Source of the DNA: an uncultured Prevotella sp.
GTDB lineage: Bacteria; Bacteroidota; Bacteroidia; Bacteroidales; Bacteroidaceae
Assembly: GCA_900553965.1 (NCBI GenBank)
Contig: USFX01000055.1
Location: 1-13,778, forward strand
DNA: 13,778 nucleotides
Reading direction: 5' to 3'
Shown here: piece by piece, positions 13,039 through 13,778 of the stretch
How positions within the stretch are numbered: the first letter of the stretch is position 1
Layout of the letters: each line of letters starts with the position of its first letter
The notes under the pieces: generated by a model
The model's input: the letters and a program-made list of their open reading frames with translations, nothing else
Told to the model about the DNA's origin: nothing
Database searches by the model: none
Position numbers and translations under genes: made by a program

Positions 13039-13778
13039 ATGAGATATAATACAGGACATGGCAGCGAGAGTGACTATGACCACCTGACGGTCACGGAGAG
13101 TGCGCCGTTGCTGGAATATCTCCTTGCCAATGTCAAGGAAAGCCGGTCGAAGATAAAGGCCACGCTTCAGGGACGTGGCATCAAGGTGAACGGGAAATGC
13201 GTCACTCAGTTTGACTTCCAGCTCACGCCGGGCATGAAAGTGGCTGTCAGCAAGACCAAGAGAAACCAACAAGGTTTCAAGAGCCGCTATGTGAAGATAG
13301 TCTATGAGGACCGCTGGCTGGTTGTTGTGGAGAAGAGCGTCGGCATCCTTTCAATGGCTGCCGGCCACTCGTCACTCAATGTCAAGGCTGTTCTCGACGA
13401 CTATTTCCATAAGTCGCGCCAGAAATGCAGGGCGCATGTGGTCCATCGTCTGGACCGCGACACGAGCGGACTGATGGTCTATGCGAAGGACATAGAGACG
13501 GAACAGATTCTTGAACACAACTGGCACGACATCGTCTATGACCGCCGTTACGTGGCCGTAGTGAGCGGCGAGATGGAGCAGGAGGGCGGAACCGTGGCCA
13601 ACTGGCTGAAGGACAACAAGGCTTACATCACCTATTCGTCGCCTGTGGACAATGGCGGCAAGTATGCCGTGACCCACTTCCATGTCATGGCGCGCACCAC
13701 AGACCACTCTCTTGTTGAGTTCAAGCTGGAGACGGGACGCAAGATTGGCACCCACCGCGGTCTCTGGTTCCACACGAT
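13039..13778 (+). CDS. RluA-family pseudouridine synthase, partial (runs off the window end)
   Basis: The 246 visible residues show an N-terminal S4-like RNA-binding segment (about 23-72, SRSKIKATLQGRGIKVNG, LTPGMKVAV) and an RluA catalytic domain. The catalytic block HRLDRDTSGLMVYAKD is at 136-151, with Asp139 as the expected nucleophile. VYEDRWLVVVEKSVGILS (88-105) matches the family block that precedes it. The enzyme isomerises uridine to pseudouridine in rRNA or tRNA; which member (RluC, RluD or other) cannot be told. After LETGRK (230-235) the family normally continues NQIRVH, but here it reads IGTHRGLWFHT to the end of the window, so the last 35 or so bases are unusual. It has its own promoter just upstream. 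Confidence 0.88.
   Translation, partial: MRYNTGHGSESDYDHLTVTESAPLLEYLLANVKESRSKIKATLQGRGIKVNGKCVTQFDFQLTPGMKVAVSKTKRNQQGFKSRYVKIVYEDRWLVVVEKSVGILSMAAGHSSLNVKAVLDDYFHKSRQKCRAHVVHRLDRDTSGLMVYAKDIETEQILEHNWHDIVYDRRYVAVVSGEMEQEGGTVANWLKDNKAYITYSSPVDNGGKYAVTHFHVMARTTDHSLVEFKLETGRKIGTHRGLWFHT

Overview
The window is a GC-rich stretch of a Bacteroidota chromosome, most likely from the order Bacteroidales and plausibly a Prevotella relative. The evidence is the set of -7 boxes of the form TAnnTTTG upstream of genes, the absence of Shine-Dalgarno sequences, TonB-dependent receptors paired with lipoproteins that carry Asp-rich export signals after the lipid Cys, secreted proteins with a short C-terminal tail ending in KVI(V/R)K, and TTTAACTCC intergenic repeats. 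The genus is inference.

Layout. Positions 1-307 hold no gene but several CCTTACGG repeats. A leftward gene (308-1408) encodes an iron-containing alcohol dehydrogenase homologue of the YqhD/butanol dehydrogenase type in which all four expected metal ligands appear to be replaced. A divergent control region (1409-1859) separates it from a rightward pair of secreted proteins (1860-5216): an Omp28-like CxxC protein and a seven-repeat, probably beta-propeller, protein. Both end in the same kind of sorting-like tail. A 550-base gap follows, with three hairpins (the last a good terminator), an in-register 22-bp tandem repeat array, and repeated CGGCATG motifs before the next promoter.

At 5771-9293 there is a TonB-dependent receptor operon. 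Its lipoprotein partner stops abruptly at 9293, inside a TTTAACTCC/GCTCCC repeat element, and appears to have lost its C-terminal half. At 9402-12903 lies a vitamin B12 uptake unit: a well-formed promoter, a cobalamin riboswitch, a BtuB-type TonB receptor and a BtuG-type surface lipoprotein. A perfect 27-bp inverted repeat of the same TTTAACTCC family, in opposite orientation, closes the unit. The window ends in a partial RluA-family pseudouridine synthase whose last residues depart from the family consensus.

The B12 unit works as follows: BtuG captures corrinoid at the cell surface and hands it to BtuB for TonB-driven import, while the riboswitch shuts expression down when cobalamin is plentiful. 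The upstream receptor and truncated lipoprotein look like a separate uptake system with unknown substrate. No complete mobile element, CRISPR array, tRNA or rRNA was seen. The most unusual items are the metal-site-degenerate dehydrogenase, the 22-bp array, and the repeat family that brackets the B12 unit and coincides with a gene truncation.
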